From: Setaria digitata
Taxonomy: Eukaryota > Nematoda > Chromadorea > Rhabditida > Setariidae
NCBI GenBank assembly: GCA_003640385.1
Contig: RCAB01000172.1
Coordinates: forward strand, 1 to 64,000
Direction: 5' to 3'
DNA: 64,000 nt
Each line of letters opens with the position of its first letter. Position 1 is the first letter of the stretch. Below the pieces are notes generated by a model, which did no database searches, was not told the origin of the DNA, and worked only from the letters and a program-made list of their open reading frames with translations. The position numbers and the translations under genes were made by a program. Shown piece after piece: positions 27,528 through 41,263 of the stretch.

Positions 27528-29680
27528 GTACGTGTTGCCCCGTTTCACTTCAAATATTTGTTTTTTAGTGGATCTGTGAGAGATGAACCAACCGATCGAC
27601 TATTTTATCCCATTATTTTAAAACTTTCATCCCCCCTTCCCCTCCTCCTTTCCTACCCTCCATATTGGGTTTTACTATCATTCCTCTGCCTCCTGCCTCC
27701 ACGTTTCTTCCATTTTCTTCTGCCGAGCAGCACCAGTTGCATTGTTGAGTTCTCCATCCTCTTCATTTTCAAACTTATAGAACTCGCAGGAAACTGGTCT
27801 CCACTTTTTTCTTCCTCAAAACAGTTGCCTTTTACAATTTTTTTTTTCTTGATGCCCTTAATCCTTCTAAATGTCAACTTATTCTTCATCAGGAAGGTGA
27901 GGTGGCGTCATCCATTTATTTTTTAAAAAAGGTTTTATTTCGGGATTTAGAAAAATCAAATTTCGAAATTAAATGATTTATAATTTTCAAAAATTTTACC
28001 TTTTCTCTAATTCATTCCATTGGGCTGGGAATTTTCGGTTCAGTTATTTGTTTTTATAATTGTTGAAAATGTTCGATAAGTGTCATTTAGCTAATGAGCG
28101 GTTGGCTTCTGATTATTCCAAGTTGTTTTAAAACCATGATAAGACAAGAAAGCCTACAATCATTTGTTCACAAAATTCCTTCTCTCTCTATCTGTATCTT
28201 TAGGAATATATTTTACAATTCATTTGTACTTGTTACAATTTTCTTACGAATTATGCCTAGTTGTCTACTATATTTCTTAACCACAATCTGTTTTGACAGA
28301 CTAACGAGTGCACTTCTTGATTTATTCAAAATCATCTTTTCTGCATGAGCAGTTTTTATTTTTTCTCTTTATTCCTTAATTTAATGTTATACTTCCTTGA
28401 ATGGAACTTTGCTTGTTTATTTGAGTGATTTGAACTGCTTCGAATGGATTTTTCTTAAGAAAAAGATTTGATTGATAGTTTTTTTCTTGTTTTTTTTTTT
28501 TTTTTTTTTTTTTTTTTTCTTGCAGTTGTCGGGGTTATCCATTTATCTTGCCATCACAAGATTACAGAAGAGATATCAAAAGTTTTTTTTTTTTTTCTTG
28601 AAAAAGGTTTATGAAAATTCCCGTGCTGAAAACATTAAACATTTGTTACGTGGTGCTATAAGGTTCTACTTGTAGTAAGGCGAATAAATTCCTTCAGGAA
28701 GAAAGGATTACTGCAGCAATCAGTGCTTTTGTTTTCCTTGAAATTTATAAAAACAAAACTCTTTCGGCGACTTTTAAGACAGGTTTTACTAGATTTCTTG
28801 AGTGGGTTTTAATACAGATTTAGCTGAATGGTATCGATTGACGAATCAGATTCATCGGTTGACATACTTTTTTTTTTCTAATTTAGTTAGTAAATTTCCT
28901 TTATACTTAATAGTGTTTATGCCGAATTTTGCCACCAAAACATCTGTATCGTAAGTCAGAGTTGAAACGCTACCCAAGTTATCCCTCCGTGATATGCTAT
29001 GGGTAAGGAATTTCCTCGTCGTGTATCTTGGTTGTTTCTTGGAACACTACATTTATATAATTTTACGTTTGAAAATTATTGAGGCGATTAAAAAGATTGT
29101 AGGTTCTGTACAACTGCATTATTTCAACAAGAAACTGGTTCGTAAGAGTTTTAAATGAGTTTGACAAAAACTTTTTGAAATTTGCACACTACAATTCTTT
29201 AAAAAATAAGAGAAGGAAAATTTTTTTTAAATGACTTTCATCCATTGCTGGAAAATTTTCCAGACAAGAACAGCAGATATTCATTTACTCGATTGTTTAC
29301 ACCTTTCATCATTCAAATAAGGAAGATATCCTAGGAGTACATAACCACTAAAAATCCAGAATAAAGCTGCGAAATTAAGGGAACGGACATGACTTTTTTC
29401 TTATAATGTTTTGCTGCTGACTTGCCAGATTCATTTTGATGATGTGCATTGATGTTTCAATCATCAATATCCTGAAAAAATTCTTTCCGTTTTTTTTTAT
29501 TTTATTTTTTGGAAAAACTAGCACGAAACTGTGTTCCTTAATTTTTAAAGCAAATTCTACTTGAATATTGCTTTAAAATTTAACATTAATAAACTTGTTA
29601 AACATTTGTTTGTTTCAAAATGAATTTTACTAACACCATTTTAAATAATAAATCATTCAGATAATATGAATGTTTGAAGG

Positions 29681-29710
29681 TATGCTAAAAGATGCTAAAA
29701 GATGCTAAAA
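29681..29710. repeat. Three tandem copies of a 10-bp unit
   Basis: GATGCTAAAA occurs three times in a row; the first copy starts TA instead of GA. Confidence 0.9.
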
Positions 29711-31830
29711 TCATAGATAGAACAGTGCCAGGTTTTATTCATTTAAAAATGCCAAGTTTTTACCAAAGAGGAAAAATGGGAAATGTGAAGAATTTTTATA
29801 ATTTCATTTCGCACATAATAAATGACAACAAAAAAAAAAATAAAAATCCTTCACACTTTTGCTAATTCGAATATTTTTTCTTGCCTACTTCATCATTAGC
29901 GTCCATTTTATCGTTTCATCGACAACCATCATTAATATGGTATTTAGCATTTTTTTTTTCTTTTTTTTTTTTTTTTTTAAGAAAAAGTAACTGCGAGCAA
30001 TTATAATTGAGAGTGGAACGGTGTTGCATATTGTTGATTTTTATTACTATTTCAACAAGTATCGTATAAATTTTGCAATTAAATTCTAGAAAATATTGAA
30101 ATCGTTAGCAAAATTAAATTCCAAAGAGATATTTAAGAAATATTTAGAGTGTTTGAGAAAAAATATTAAAATTTTGAGTACACTTTGAAACATCCACAAT
30201 CTAATCAATAGATAAATTTAAATTTTTATGAAGTGAAATTATATTTTATAAAGTACACATTCATTAGAAAGTTATCATTTTTTCCCTTATCACAAACTGT
30301 TTGACCTTTTATTTAATTTATTATTTATTAATCGACCCACTGATTTGTTCACATAAATGATTTTTCCTGTTCATCCTTTTATTAATCTAAAAAATATTTC
30401 GTCACTATTTTTACCCTTCATTATTTTATCATGCGGCTATCGATTTACTTCGCTAAAAATTTTTTTTTTACTAAAATGCAAAGTTTTGCAGTTTTTTTTT
30501 TTTTTTTTTAATTTTAAGAGAAAGAATTTTCAGCACTTCCAGTAGAAATTAAATTGAATTTGTATTTCACCTGAGATAAACGTATTCCAAATTACACCGT
30601 CAATTATCCATTTTTATTTTTCTTCCGAAAAATTGAAAAGAAAGTTTCCATTTTTTGAACAAACTGTTGGATTACATTCGGTCATTGCACACAGTTCACC
30701 CGGTTTTCACTACAATTGGATAAATTTTGTGTTATGTAATATTTGAAAGTACAAGAAAAAAAAAGCGAAAAAATTTCGCGGTCCATATATTTCCGTTCCA
30801 AATTCCAAAATGAATATAAAGCAACTAAGTAAACTTAAATTTTGAAAAATTATAGAATTTGTTCTAGGATTTTGACTTTATTTATTATTGTTTTTGGCTA
30901 CTTTACAAGTATATCAATACTCCTAATTGATGATCTTTTATTTGAAATTTGATCATCGAATTACAAATTGAGCTAAACTATTAATTAAGAATCAATTAAT
31001 CATTGTTTGCTTTAACTTCTTTTCTCGTTTTTCCTACAATCCTTTTTTTTCTCTCTCTCTCTCCTATTTATTATGAATGAGGCAAATTACTGTGAATGTC
31101 TGATCAATTCATTTAATATATCATCGTCATCTAATATTATTTGGATGTATTAATTAGTCTTTAATCATTTGGTTTGATAAGGTTCATTTCATACTGAAGT
31201 TAGTCCCCAATAGTTATTTAATCCATCCACACCACTTACAGCCAGTTGCTAATTCAATTTACTAATCTAACATATTTGATGATTCTACAGTTTAATTTGA
31301 TATATTTTGCAGTTTTAAATTATTGATATTCAAAACATACCAATGTATAAAGTTTAGCATAATAGGTTTGTAACGTAACGCAATTATGGCATTTCTTTTC
31401 ATACCATACTTTCGGAATCATGAATGAAAAATATTTTTAGAAAATAAAAAAGTATATTTAGTTTAAAGTTTTCGTTCTTTTTCTCCCTCTCTCTTCTCTC
31501 TCCTTCTTCCTCTTTTTCTCTTTCTCTTTGTCAAAAAATGAATAATTTAATAATTTTTGTAAGTAAAAAGTATTCAATTTATACGATTTATTAGAAAAGA
31601 AAGACTAAAATAATATATAAATTTATTATTACTACGTTTCAATAGTCACCTCTTAACAAAACAGCTGTTCAGTTAGATACATTACTGTAATGACAATAAT
31701 AATGATAATGATAATTATAAAGTTATTGATGTGAATTATCTTTGCTAATGATGATCTCGATATGTAATTAACGAGAGTCTCGATATCTGAAATACACGTA
31801 TGTGTCTGTACCTATGTATAATATCCACAT

Positions 31831-31875
31831 GTTGTATGTGTGTGTGTGTGTGTCTGTGTCTGTGTCTGTGTGTGT
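31831..31875. repeat. (TG)n microsatellite
   Basis: A TG-dinucleotide array interrupted by three TGTC variants, in otherwise unique intergenic sequence. Confidence 0.9.
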
Positions 31876-32596
31876 AAGTCTGTCTAGAATGTTTGGAGAT
31901 TTCGAAGTTTTGTTATTATAGCTCTAGTCGCCTTCGTTTTGCTCAGTTCATCCTTTACATCAGATCTAAGAATCCCTGAAGCAGTAACGCTCTATCGATA
32001 AGCCAAACTGTTAGTATTTCCTGAAAATGAATCGTTTCATCCTTTTTTTTTTTTTTTTTTTGCTAATTTTCAATTTACCTCTCTCTCTCTTTCCCTTCCT
32101 CTTTCTATTTTTTTTCTTTTTTTTTTTTTGAATTTTTACATCCTTTCCCTTTTAATTTTTTCTTTTCATTACTAAAAATTTTTATTTTTTTCTTGTCTTT
32201 TCAGAAAAAAAAATTCCTTTTTTAATTATTTAATTTACTATATTCGCTAAATTTATCATAATTTTTGTTCAGCCACAATATTTTTACAACAATTTTGTAG
32301 TAAATTTAGAAATGTTATTAGATTTTTCAAATTTTTATCTCTCTTTTCATACTTCTCCTGGGACTTTCTGTTATAGTTATCGTACAGCAACTTAGAAATA
32401 ATTTCATTAAAAAAAAAAAAGAAAAGAAAAGGAAAAACACATGCATCTGTTGTATTTTTGGAACTTTTTACTTTTTTATTCAGACAAAATTCTTTTTATT
32501 CAGAAAAATTATGAAAAAAATGAACAAAAATATTTTGTCTTTTTAATTCATTTATTTTACAATTTGTTTATTGCAGTTATTATTAATTCTTCAAAG

Positions 32597-32627
<31 letters not shown>

Positions 32628-33354
32628 GAAAAAAACGGCGTCATATTGATGATTAAAATATTTTCATTAATTAAAATACATTAGTCAATACAATATGTTT
32701 CAAATAAGTGAAAATAATCAAAAATTTTAAAGTACACTGTGAAAGGTAAATGTAGTGTTAATTTGATAACTTGAGAATACATTTATAATGATATTTATTA
32801 TTAACTTTGATAAATGATTTCTTTTTTATCTGATATCAATCCATGTTTTACTCAGTTCTTTTTCGTCCAATTTTAATTAATTATGTGTCGTACAAATTTC
32901 ATATCAAATAAAAAGAATCAGTTAAAATCAATTAAGTATGGAGAAGTCGTTTGGTTTTTTTTTCTTTTTTTCATAAGTTCAATGTTTGAAATACATTCAA
33001 AAGAAAAAATGCAACTAGAATTAAAATTTCAAATTTTTGCTAAAATTTAATTCTATTAGTTTTCAATTTGATTCCAACCTGTACAGAAAAACATTAAAAC
33101 AAAAATGATAATAACATTGAATTATTTGAACCATTTAATGATTAATTTTCATGAGCGTAAGCATTCCCTTGTTTTATCTGTCACTGAATGATGAAATTAT
33201 CTGAAATTTTTATCTTTAAAAGTTGATGCTAATTGTATTTGCAGGATTGTGAAGATAATTCATGGAAATTAAACTTCAAGTCATCAATCAAATCATTTGA
33301 AATTATCAAAATGTGCATACCATAAACAATTATATGGAATTATTGCTTTAAATT

Positions 33355-33616
33355 ATGGAAAATTTACAATCCAAACGAATATACTTTGATGCTGAGGATC
33401 GACCGCCACCATCTTATTGGCATGGCGAAATGAATATGGAATCATCAAATGATAAAAATTTAACAATACCAAATGAAAATGGAAATTTACCTTCATCGAA
33501 ACAAATTAAAACTAAAATTGATCCCAAAGGTGAATTTGTTAGTTCCTGTTAAATTTTTACAATTTGATTAATTTTTTCCTTCCTCATATTTCACCCTTCT
33601 TTCTCTCTTTCTTTTT

Positions 33617-33648
<32 letters not shown>

Positions 33649-36600
33649 TGAAGAAATTTAAAGCTTACTGTGCAGCAGTCATTTGTATGTATGAACGAGA
33701 CAAATTCACGAAATTTCTCACTGTCATAAGAAACTGGTTGTAGTTGAGTGAGACAGAATAAGCCTTCAGTATTAAAAAGCTAGATTGATGAAAAATTTAA
33801 TTTAAATCCTTACCATAATAGTTTTGCTTAAGTCGAGAACACTTATGGAGATCATTTTCCATTGGCATCATTCTTTCCAATCCTTACTAAATTCTAATTA
33901 TATCTTCTACCAAGATCAACTTGATAAATTTCTGCAAGCAGTACGAAGTAATCTAAAATCCACTTACCATCGCATTTAATATGTAGTTTTTAGGATATTG
34001 GTGATCTAGTCCAGTTCAAATATCAATATAGGAAAAGATTTTTATATTTCATCACTTTCCGCAATATTCGACTGTTTCAGATCTATCTTATTATTGCTTG
34101 CCTAAAATGAGAGATTGAAGCTAGTAATGAGTATAATGCTACTGTTTGTATTCATCGATGTTTTGTTTTATGTATCATTCCAGGGTGTGAAATTTTTTTC
34201 TAACATTTTGAGATTTGCTTCTATAAAGTGGTTTTTCATAATTAATTAGTGTCAGCTGTACAATTTAACGGAAGTATTAACAGCATAGTGTAAAATGGTG
34301 AGCACAAATAATCGTTTCTCATTTGCAAGCGATTTTATCAATTATTTGGAAATGATAGTAGAATGAAATATCTTGGTCCTGGTAAATTCAAATTTTAGAT
34401 GTCTTACACATTCCAGAAATGTTCATGTCATCCTACTGATGTTACCAATCAATTAACCAACATGGGCAACAAAATAATGATTAATTAATCTTTTCGAAGT
34501 AATTGAAATTTCAAACATGCGTCATTTCTAATCACAATTATAATTAATTTGCTATTGGAAATCATGATTACTAAAGTGAAATTGGCGAAATGTTTGTTAT
34601 GAAACGTTGCTTCATGGTACAAAATTCCCAACAAGTAAAATCGGAAAAAATAACGGTCCAAAATGGAACGAAACTGGATAAATTATTTATGTTTCTGTTG
34701 ACTCTTCAACAAAAAAAGAAAAATGGGAGAGATGAAATGGAAATGAACCTCCTTAATTCCTTAATTTCCAGTTTTTAATTTTTAATTTTGCATGACTATA
34801 GAGATGATCAACTTTATGATTGTTGAAATTTGCAGCTGTAATTGCAAATAAATTTTGAAGTAACACTAATGGTTACAAAACACGAAATTGTTCTTTGTTT
34901 TTTCATTTGTCTTTTCCCCATTCTTCCGATACCATTTCTCTTTTCTTATTCAAGTTGGAAAAGGAATTGGAAGACGAAAAAAGTTAAATTACTCTTTTCA
35001 TTTTACATATGACAAGCTCTCAAATAAGAGAGACCATATTGGTCAGCTTTAATAGATTAAAAAGTCATCAATTTTTTGACATTGATTAAAAAAAATAAAT
35101 TTTGGAATGTCACTTTTCTTTTGTTTAGCCTCAGTAGGCTTATACCATTTTTCTGCATTCTTCTTCCTTTTTTTTTTTCTGAAAAGAAAATTTTTAGAGT
35201 ATAGATGAAGAATATGATAATGGTATCAAATCTTTTTGAATTTAAATTTATCTGCATTTCAGATTATTTGAACAAATCGATATTTAAATATTTGACTATT
35301 CCAGAATGGTTGAAAGCACCGGAATTTATACCCCGATCGAAACAAATATTGGATGAATCATTTCTTCCTGATGGAATGGTACTTACGAATAATTTTCCGG
35401 TTAATAACCCAATTAATGGGGTTGTTCTGTCTAATAATATTTTGAGACAACAAGCTCAGGCTCATGTTGTAGCTGCAACTGCAGCTGCAGCTGCTACTAG
35501 AATACCATTTTCACCTGTTCGCACTGTTCTTGACTTACCACAACCAATCATTTCTACAAAAAGTAAGTAATGGAGTGGTAATGTTACGAGAAAAGATATC
35601 AGGATAGTCATATTTCAGAATAGTTAAGCGGGGATTAGCTCCTGAAATATAACCATTGTAAAAAAGGAGAAAATTATTTTAAAATCGGTAAAAAACGTAA
35701 AAATTAAAACCCTTTAATTATTTTAAAACTGAAAATTAAATTTAAAATTTTTATGATATAACTACCTGCACATTTTTGATGCACTTGACAAAAAAAAAAA
35801 AAAAAAAAATGAATATTTCAAATACGATTAATTAATATTGCAATTTTATCGATAGGATTTTTTGACAGGTATGGTACCTTTTGCATTAGGCCAACCGGCA
35901 CCATATTTCATGGCAGCAGCACCTACAGCACCGGGGCCACCACCATTACCGCCACCACCACCGCCACCGCCGGGTGCAACGATGATACGTTTCCCAATAC
36001 CGTCAATTAATCAGACCGCTTTAGCTTTACGTGATGCGCTTGGAATGGTGCCACCAGGCTATTCCGCCAATATCACTCACATAAATTGCAAGTGATTTCT
36101 GAAACTAATCATTTCATTATCACTTAACTAATCAGCACAGTCTTCTTCCTCTACATATAATGGTAGATTTAAAAAAAAAAAAAAAAAAAAAAAACTGAAA
36201 AAATTAATTTGGATTACAACAAATATTTGAAAAATAATAAAGAAATGAGAATAAACTGTTAAAGTAAATGATTGCTATATTGTACAAACAGTTAAAAAAA
36301 TTTAGGCTAAGATCAAAATTGAAACAGACATTCATAAGTTCTAGATGATACAAATTACCAATAGCCAGTATAAAAATTTTAATTTCAGCTAAACTGCAAA
36401 ATAAATTTTATTAATTTTTTTTTTTTTGCCATCACTTTTTCCCCTTCATATCCTTTAAAATGAATCAATATCTGATAAACAAAATAAAAAAAAAACTCAA
36501 AACAAAAATTCTTTTAACTCAACAATTTCACTTTTTTTTCTTCTCTCATTTCATTTTTTTTTTTTTTTTTTTTTTTTCTGAAAGATAGAACAAAATAGAA

Positions 36601-39600
36601 TCGAAGTGATATATAAAATGATATAAAACATGGAAATTGCGCCGTTACAACTTTTTTTTTTTTTTTTTTTGGCAAAAACAGAAAAATTAAAATTTATTGA
36701 ATGAAAATGTTATTCGCCCTTCGAATAGACTCAATTTTTCAATGTTTTCCGTCATCAAAAATAATTTACGACACACAGGAAGAGGACAAGCTAGCTGTCA
36801 CCAAAAATTCTCGAGATAAATCTCGATCATTTGTCAGAGCTCAGATCCATCCACACTGCAATTAGTATATTTTAAATGAAATGCTGTAAAAGTGGAATAA
36901 GAGAGTGATGGGAACAGGCAGGACAGCAAGTTGTTCAACTTGTTTCTATGAAATTTGGTGATTGACAAGTGTTATCATCCGTCCTGGGTAAATTAATTGA
37001 TGATATTTGGTAATCGACGAATATTGCTACATTTACTGGACAATTAATTAATTAATGTGTTTTTTCTTCCCACACTCTACTAACATACTCAATTATTTGC
37101 ATCTTTCTGGGTAAATTGTGTTTTGGGGAGATACAAAAAATAAAATATAATTACCCTTAAGTTCGAATGAATTCCCATGCAATGAAACTAGGGATTAGAA
37201 AATCTCCTTCCTCAGTACATAGTCATATCTTCCATTAATATGTTTTTTCTTTTTATTTTTTTACTTGTATTTTGCAATTTTTTCTATGCCGATATATTCT
37301 TAAAAATTTTTACTAATTTGTAAAATTACAATTCTTCCCCTTTTCTTTCAATATTTCAAAAAAAAAAAAAAGAAAGAAAATATTGTTGTAACAATCTGAA
37401 CAGCAACTTGATGTAAAAAAAAGTTGAGAGAAGTAGGAAAAAAAAAGTGTTTTGCTTGCATAATTTCTATTGCATTTTTGTGGCGTAAAATGTGAGGAGA
37501 AAAGATTGTTTTAACTAAAAAAAAAGTTCATTATTTCTTTTTTCATCCACAAGACTTTCTTCTTTTAAACATATAATTTTTCAAAGAATGGCAAGTGAGG
37601 GGAACAAAATATATCTAAAATTTCAAAAACTGATCTGATCAAAAAAGTTTTAAAATAGTACAATTTCAGCAGGCAAGCTAAAAAGCATTTAAACAGCAAG
37701 AAATATTACACATACTGTTTATACTTATAACAGGCATCCAACGATGCAAAATTTATAATGATTTTCAAAAAACTTTTTGAAAAATAATAGACGAAGAAAG
37801 AGAAAAAATTTCAATTGATAGAAAAATGTTGTGACAACTTTTTTTTTTTTTTTTCTGATCTTTGCCTTTTTCAAACTATTGAGCCTAAAATTAATTCAAA
37901 AATATTACAAGCTTTAAATATTTACAATTGATGTCTATTAATGTGAATTTAAGTCTTTTGAAATTTATCTTAGTTTCTGTGTTCCAGGGTAATATAAATA
38001 AATAATGATCGTGAATTTGTCATCTAGTATCATAACTAAATTAAAATTTCGTTCAAACAATTAATCACTCAGTTTTAATAAGTGCCTAATAATGATTATC
38101 ATTAAATATTTAATTGATGCATATGTTATAAAACTTATTTAAATAATTAGCTAGTTTTCGATTTATTACTATAAATTTCCATAGTTTAACAATTTTATTA
38201 TTTGATATCTAACATAACATTGTTGACTTTAATAAGTGAAACTATAATGGAAATTATCAAATGCTAAAATTCTTTTTAGCTGGTATCGGTCCTCCAATTC
38301 CGGCTGTCATTCTAAAGAAGAAACGTAGAAAAAGGCATCGGCGTTTAAAAGCTAATTTATCTAGTAATATTGAGGTAATTTCTATTCATGTTACGAGATA
38401 AAAAGTGATGTAAAACACAAGGAAGTCTAATTTCGGAATTCATTTCTAGATTACTTTAAAATTTGCATCGACTAATGTTTTCTTATTAAAGATAATTAAA
38501 AATTTTTTATTGAAATCAAGTAGTCTGATCTTTTTCCAATAAGACTGATTAGCAGGAACAATAACACTGATCAGCATATTCTATATAATCTAAATTTGAT
38601 TGAAGAAAAAAAAAAATCTTTGTAAAACTGAAATTATAGCTAGTCGTTCAATTCTTCTTCTGTAAATTCGTAAAATTTTTGATATACCAATGAAGTTCAG
38701 TCTTAATTGTAACAAATTTTTGTGAAATTACAGAAAGTGAACAGCAGTAGTTTCCGTAACAGTTCGGAGGTACCTGTTGATGAATCAGCTGAAGCACAAC
38801 TTCAAGAAACATCTTCGGAACCAAATTTGAATAAGGTTATTTATCCTTTCTTCACTTTCATCCATATGACCTGATGAAATTCAAATTAAATCAAAGTTTA
38901 TTTAATATTATGCCAAATCAAAACGGTTAGATTTCGAAATCAATGTATTGCATTTGTACATGCTTTTGAAAAGGCTATCAAATTATTGCATCCATTTAGA
39001 TTACCGATAATTAGATTATCTACAATTGCACATTTAGGGAAATATCTTCAGTCTAAAAAGTATTTAATGCTTCCAGAAGATTTAACTCTGTTTGGATTAG
39101 TGTAAAAGTAAGTACCGATTTTTGTACAAATCTTTTGCACCTAAGTTGGACAAATAATACGTATCATTATTTGAATAAAATACGCTTGAATTTTAAATCA
39201 ATGAAAATTTCATAAGATTAAAATGGAAAATTGTAGAACTCATTATCAGAACAGCCTTCTACTGAGGAGGCATCAAACAGTGAAATGCATCCACTTGGCG
39301 GATCATGCCCAGATTTATCAAATTCACAACTTTTGCTATGGGATAATTACCTGGTTAGCTGCACCTTATCAATTCAGTAGCAATTAATTGATATACCACC
39401 ACAGAGTGGAACTACTTCTTAACTACTAATAATGATGTGCCTTTGATAATGCGTTGGAAATTTAATTTAATTTGTGCTACAATATTACATTATCCATAAA
39501 TGTTTGGCTCTAAAATTGTTTTCCTTATCTTTTCAAAATTGCCTTTTTCATTTCAAATAAATACTAACAGAAGTACAAAACAAAAACAAACTTTATTCTA

Positions 39601-41263
39601 TTAAGTTTGATACTATTATGAATGAAACAAACAATCTGATCAGTGAAGAGACAACAAATACGGCAACCACTGACGCTATGCGACGATCTGGTCAGTATCA
39701 TTTCTTTCTTTTTCAACAATTCGAGATTTTGATGTCAAAGTAAGCATTGAAAACAATCCATTTTGAAGCTCATCTTGATTTCTTTTCATCAAATCTGTGC
39801 TTTCTTTTATAACTCTCCTAATTAAATTAATAATCTGAAAGAAAATATTGCAATTTGAATAGTTATTTGAGAATATGAAGTAGCGTCACGTCCCGTTCTT
39901 GCTGCAATAGATTCAGCTTTACATGCAGATGGCATTTGTTCCAAGCAAGTTCGACAACTAGATCGTCTACTGCAAGGTTAGACATTTCTGTTCTATTAAC
40001 AGAGAATTTTATTTAAGATGAGAATTTAGGAAGCGATTATTGTATGAACAGTCAGATTAGCATCATTTAATTTAATTTATTTGCGGAAAAAGTTTGGTTC
40101 ATAGTGGAGATGATCATTTATTTTTATTTTGAATTTTCATGTCATTATAATGCTGAATAAAATTTCTGCCATTTGAACTTGAGAGAAACAATAGTCTTTG
40201 TTTAGAATTTCATTTCGATAATGGTTATTTCTAGCTCATTTCCAAAATTTTTGTTTACTTATTATAAATATTTAGTCAAACTTTAAAGGAGGTGGCAGCA
40301 ACACTGAGGATTCGTTGTCTGAAGATGGACTTGTTGAACGTTTACGTGATGGTTTTGAAAATCAGTTTCTTGATTCACCTGCATCAACAACTAGAAGTTT
40401 GAAAGCCGAATTTGAAGAGCTGTCTTTTAGACCAACAATTTCGGTAAAATAATTATTAAATTGATAAGCTAATTCTGGCAATTAGAATTTACCAGAAATT
40501 GAAAATTTCATATCAGTTGATTACAATCATGATAACATATTTCAGCAGTACGGTTATCCGCAAGCAGATTTTTCATGCCTTCATATAGCCACATTTAATC
40601 CACAGTACAATACAACCACATCTTCCGTTCTAAAACCGAAAAAGGTAATTATTTTCAGCTTCAGTTACAAGCCACTTTAATGATTTGAACTGCGATCTTT
40701 TTCAGATCAAATCATAAATCGTTGTTTTAATGATTTCAACCAATTGATTATTTAAAAACAATTTCTGACCAATTTTACCATGAATATGAAAAATTAAAAA
40801 TTATGAAATTATTTTGTTTGTGGTTAAATTCAATCTTAAAATTTATAGGTTGATCAAATTGAAGAGGATTGCTTTGAAGGAGGACATATACGATTAAATG
40901 CATTTACTGATGGTGATGTAAGTATCTAAATACCTGCATTCCTTTTTTGCGGAATAATATTTCACAATGTTCATAAATCAGAAATCATGATAATGATATG
41001 ATTTTTTTTTTTAATCAATTATTAAATTTTTCTTCGTTTAATCATCGGATGTTAAAAATGCAAATACTAAGTTTCAAAAAAGAACCAAAAAAAATTTTTT
41101 CTTTTGAAAAAAAAAATTGCAAACTTTTCAGGAATTGGCATTATCCGATTCAGAATTACCACAGTTATCTCGCTTCCAGCAACTACAATGGGCGATACAA
41201 CAAAATACAAAATACTATACTAGGCTTGCAGCACCTCGAAATATGTGTTGCAGTGTTATGTGA
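33355..41263 (+). CDS. Uncharacterised proline-rich protein with CaaX-like tail, 547 aa, 12 exons
   Basis: Family not recognised. Exons: 33355-33529, 35263-35562, 35869-36087, 38280-38374, 38734-38835, 39237-39353, 39606-39690, 39881-39976 (or from 39884), 40289-40443, 40546-40644, 40849-40917, 41132-41263; 548 codons with every phase closing. An acceptor (ATTTGCAG) ends at 33244, upstream of the ATG. Visible features in order: an N-terminal segment with YFDAEDRPPPSYW; a poly-Ala stretch; a polyproline run (PPPLPPPPPPPP, about residues 190-200) that could bind SH3, WW or profilin; a strongly basic motif KKKRRKRHRR that looks like a nuclear signal; acidic Ser/Glu-rich central exons; and a C-terminus RNMCCSVM, where CSVM fits a CaaX box for farnesylation with an adjacent Cys. 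A basic nuclear signal and a lipidation box in one protein is unusual. Intron 3 has a GC donor. No enzyme domain is seen. Confidence 0.75.

Larger units (their letters stand above)
27528..33244. other. Gene-poor A+T-rich region
   Basis: Between NF-YB and the next gene. The pyrimidine-rich frame at 27558-27926 is probably NF-YB 3' UTR. Long T runs occur near 28490-28518, 29970-29980, 30492-30509 and 32043-32060. No exon chain was found on either strand. Confidence 0.55.

Noticed and set aside
27558..27926. Long plus-strand frame after NF-YB, Leu/Pro/Phe-rich
   Set aside because: Composition follows pyrimidine-rich DNA; apart from its first ten residues it does not look like protein and is probably 3' UTR.
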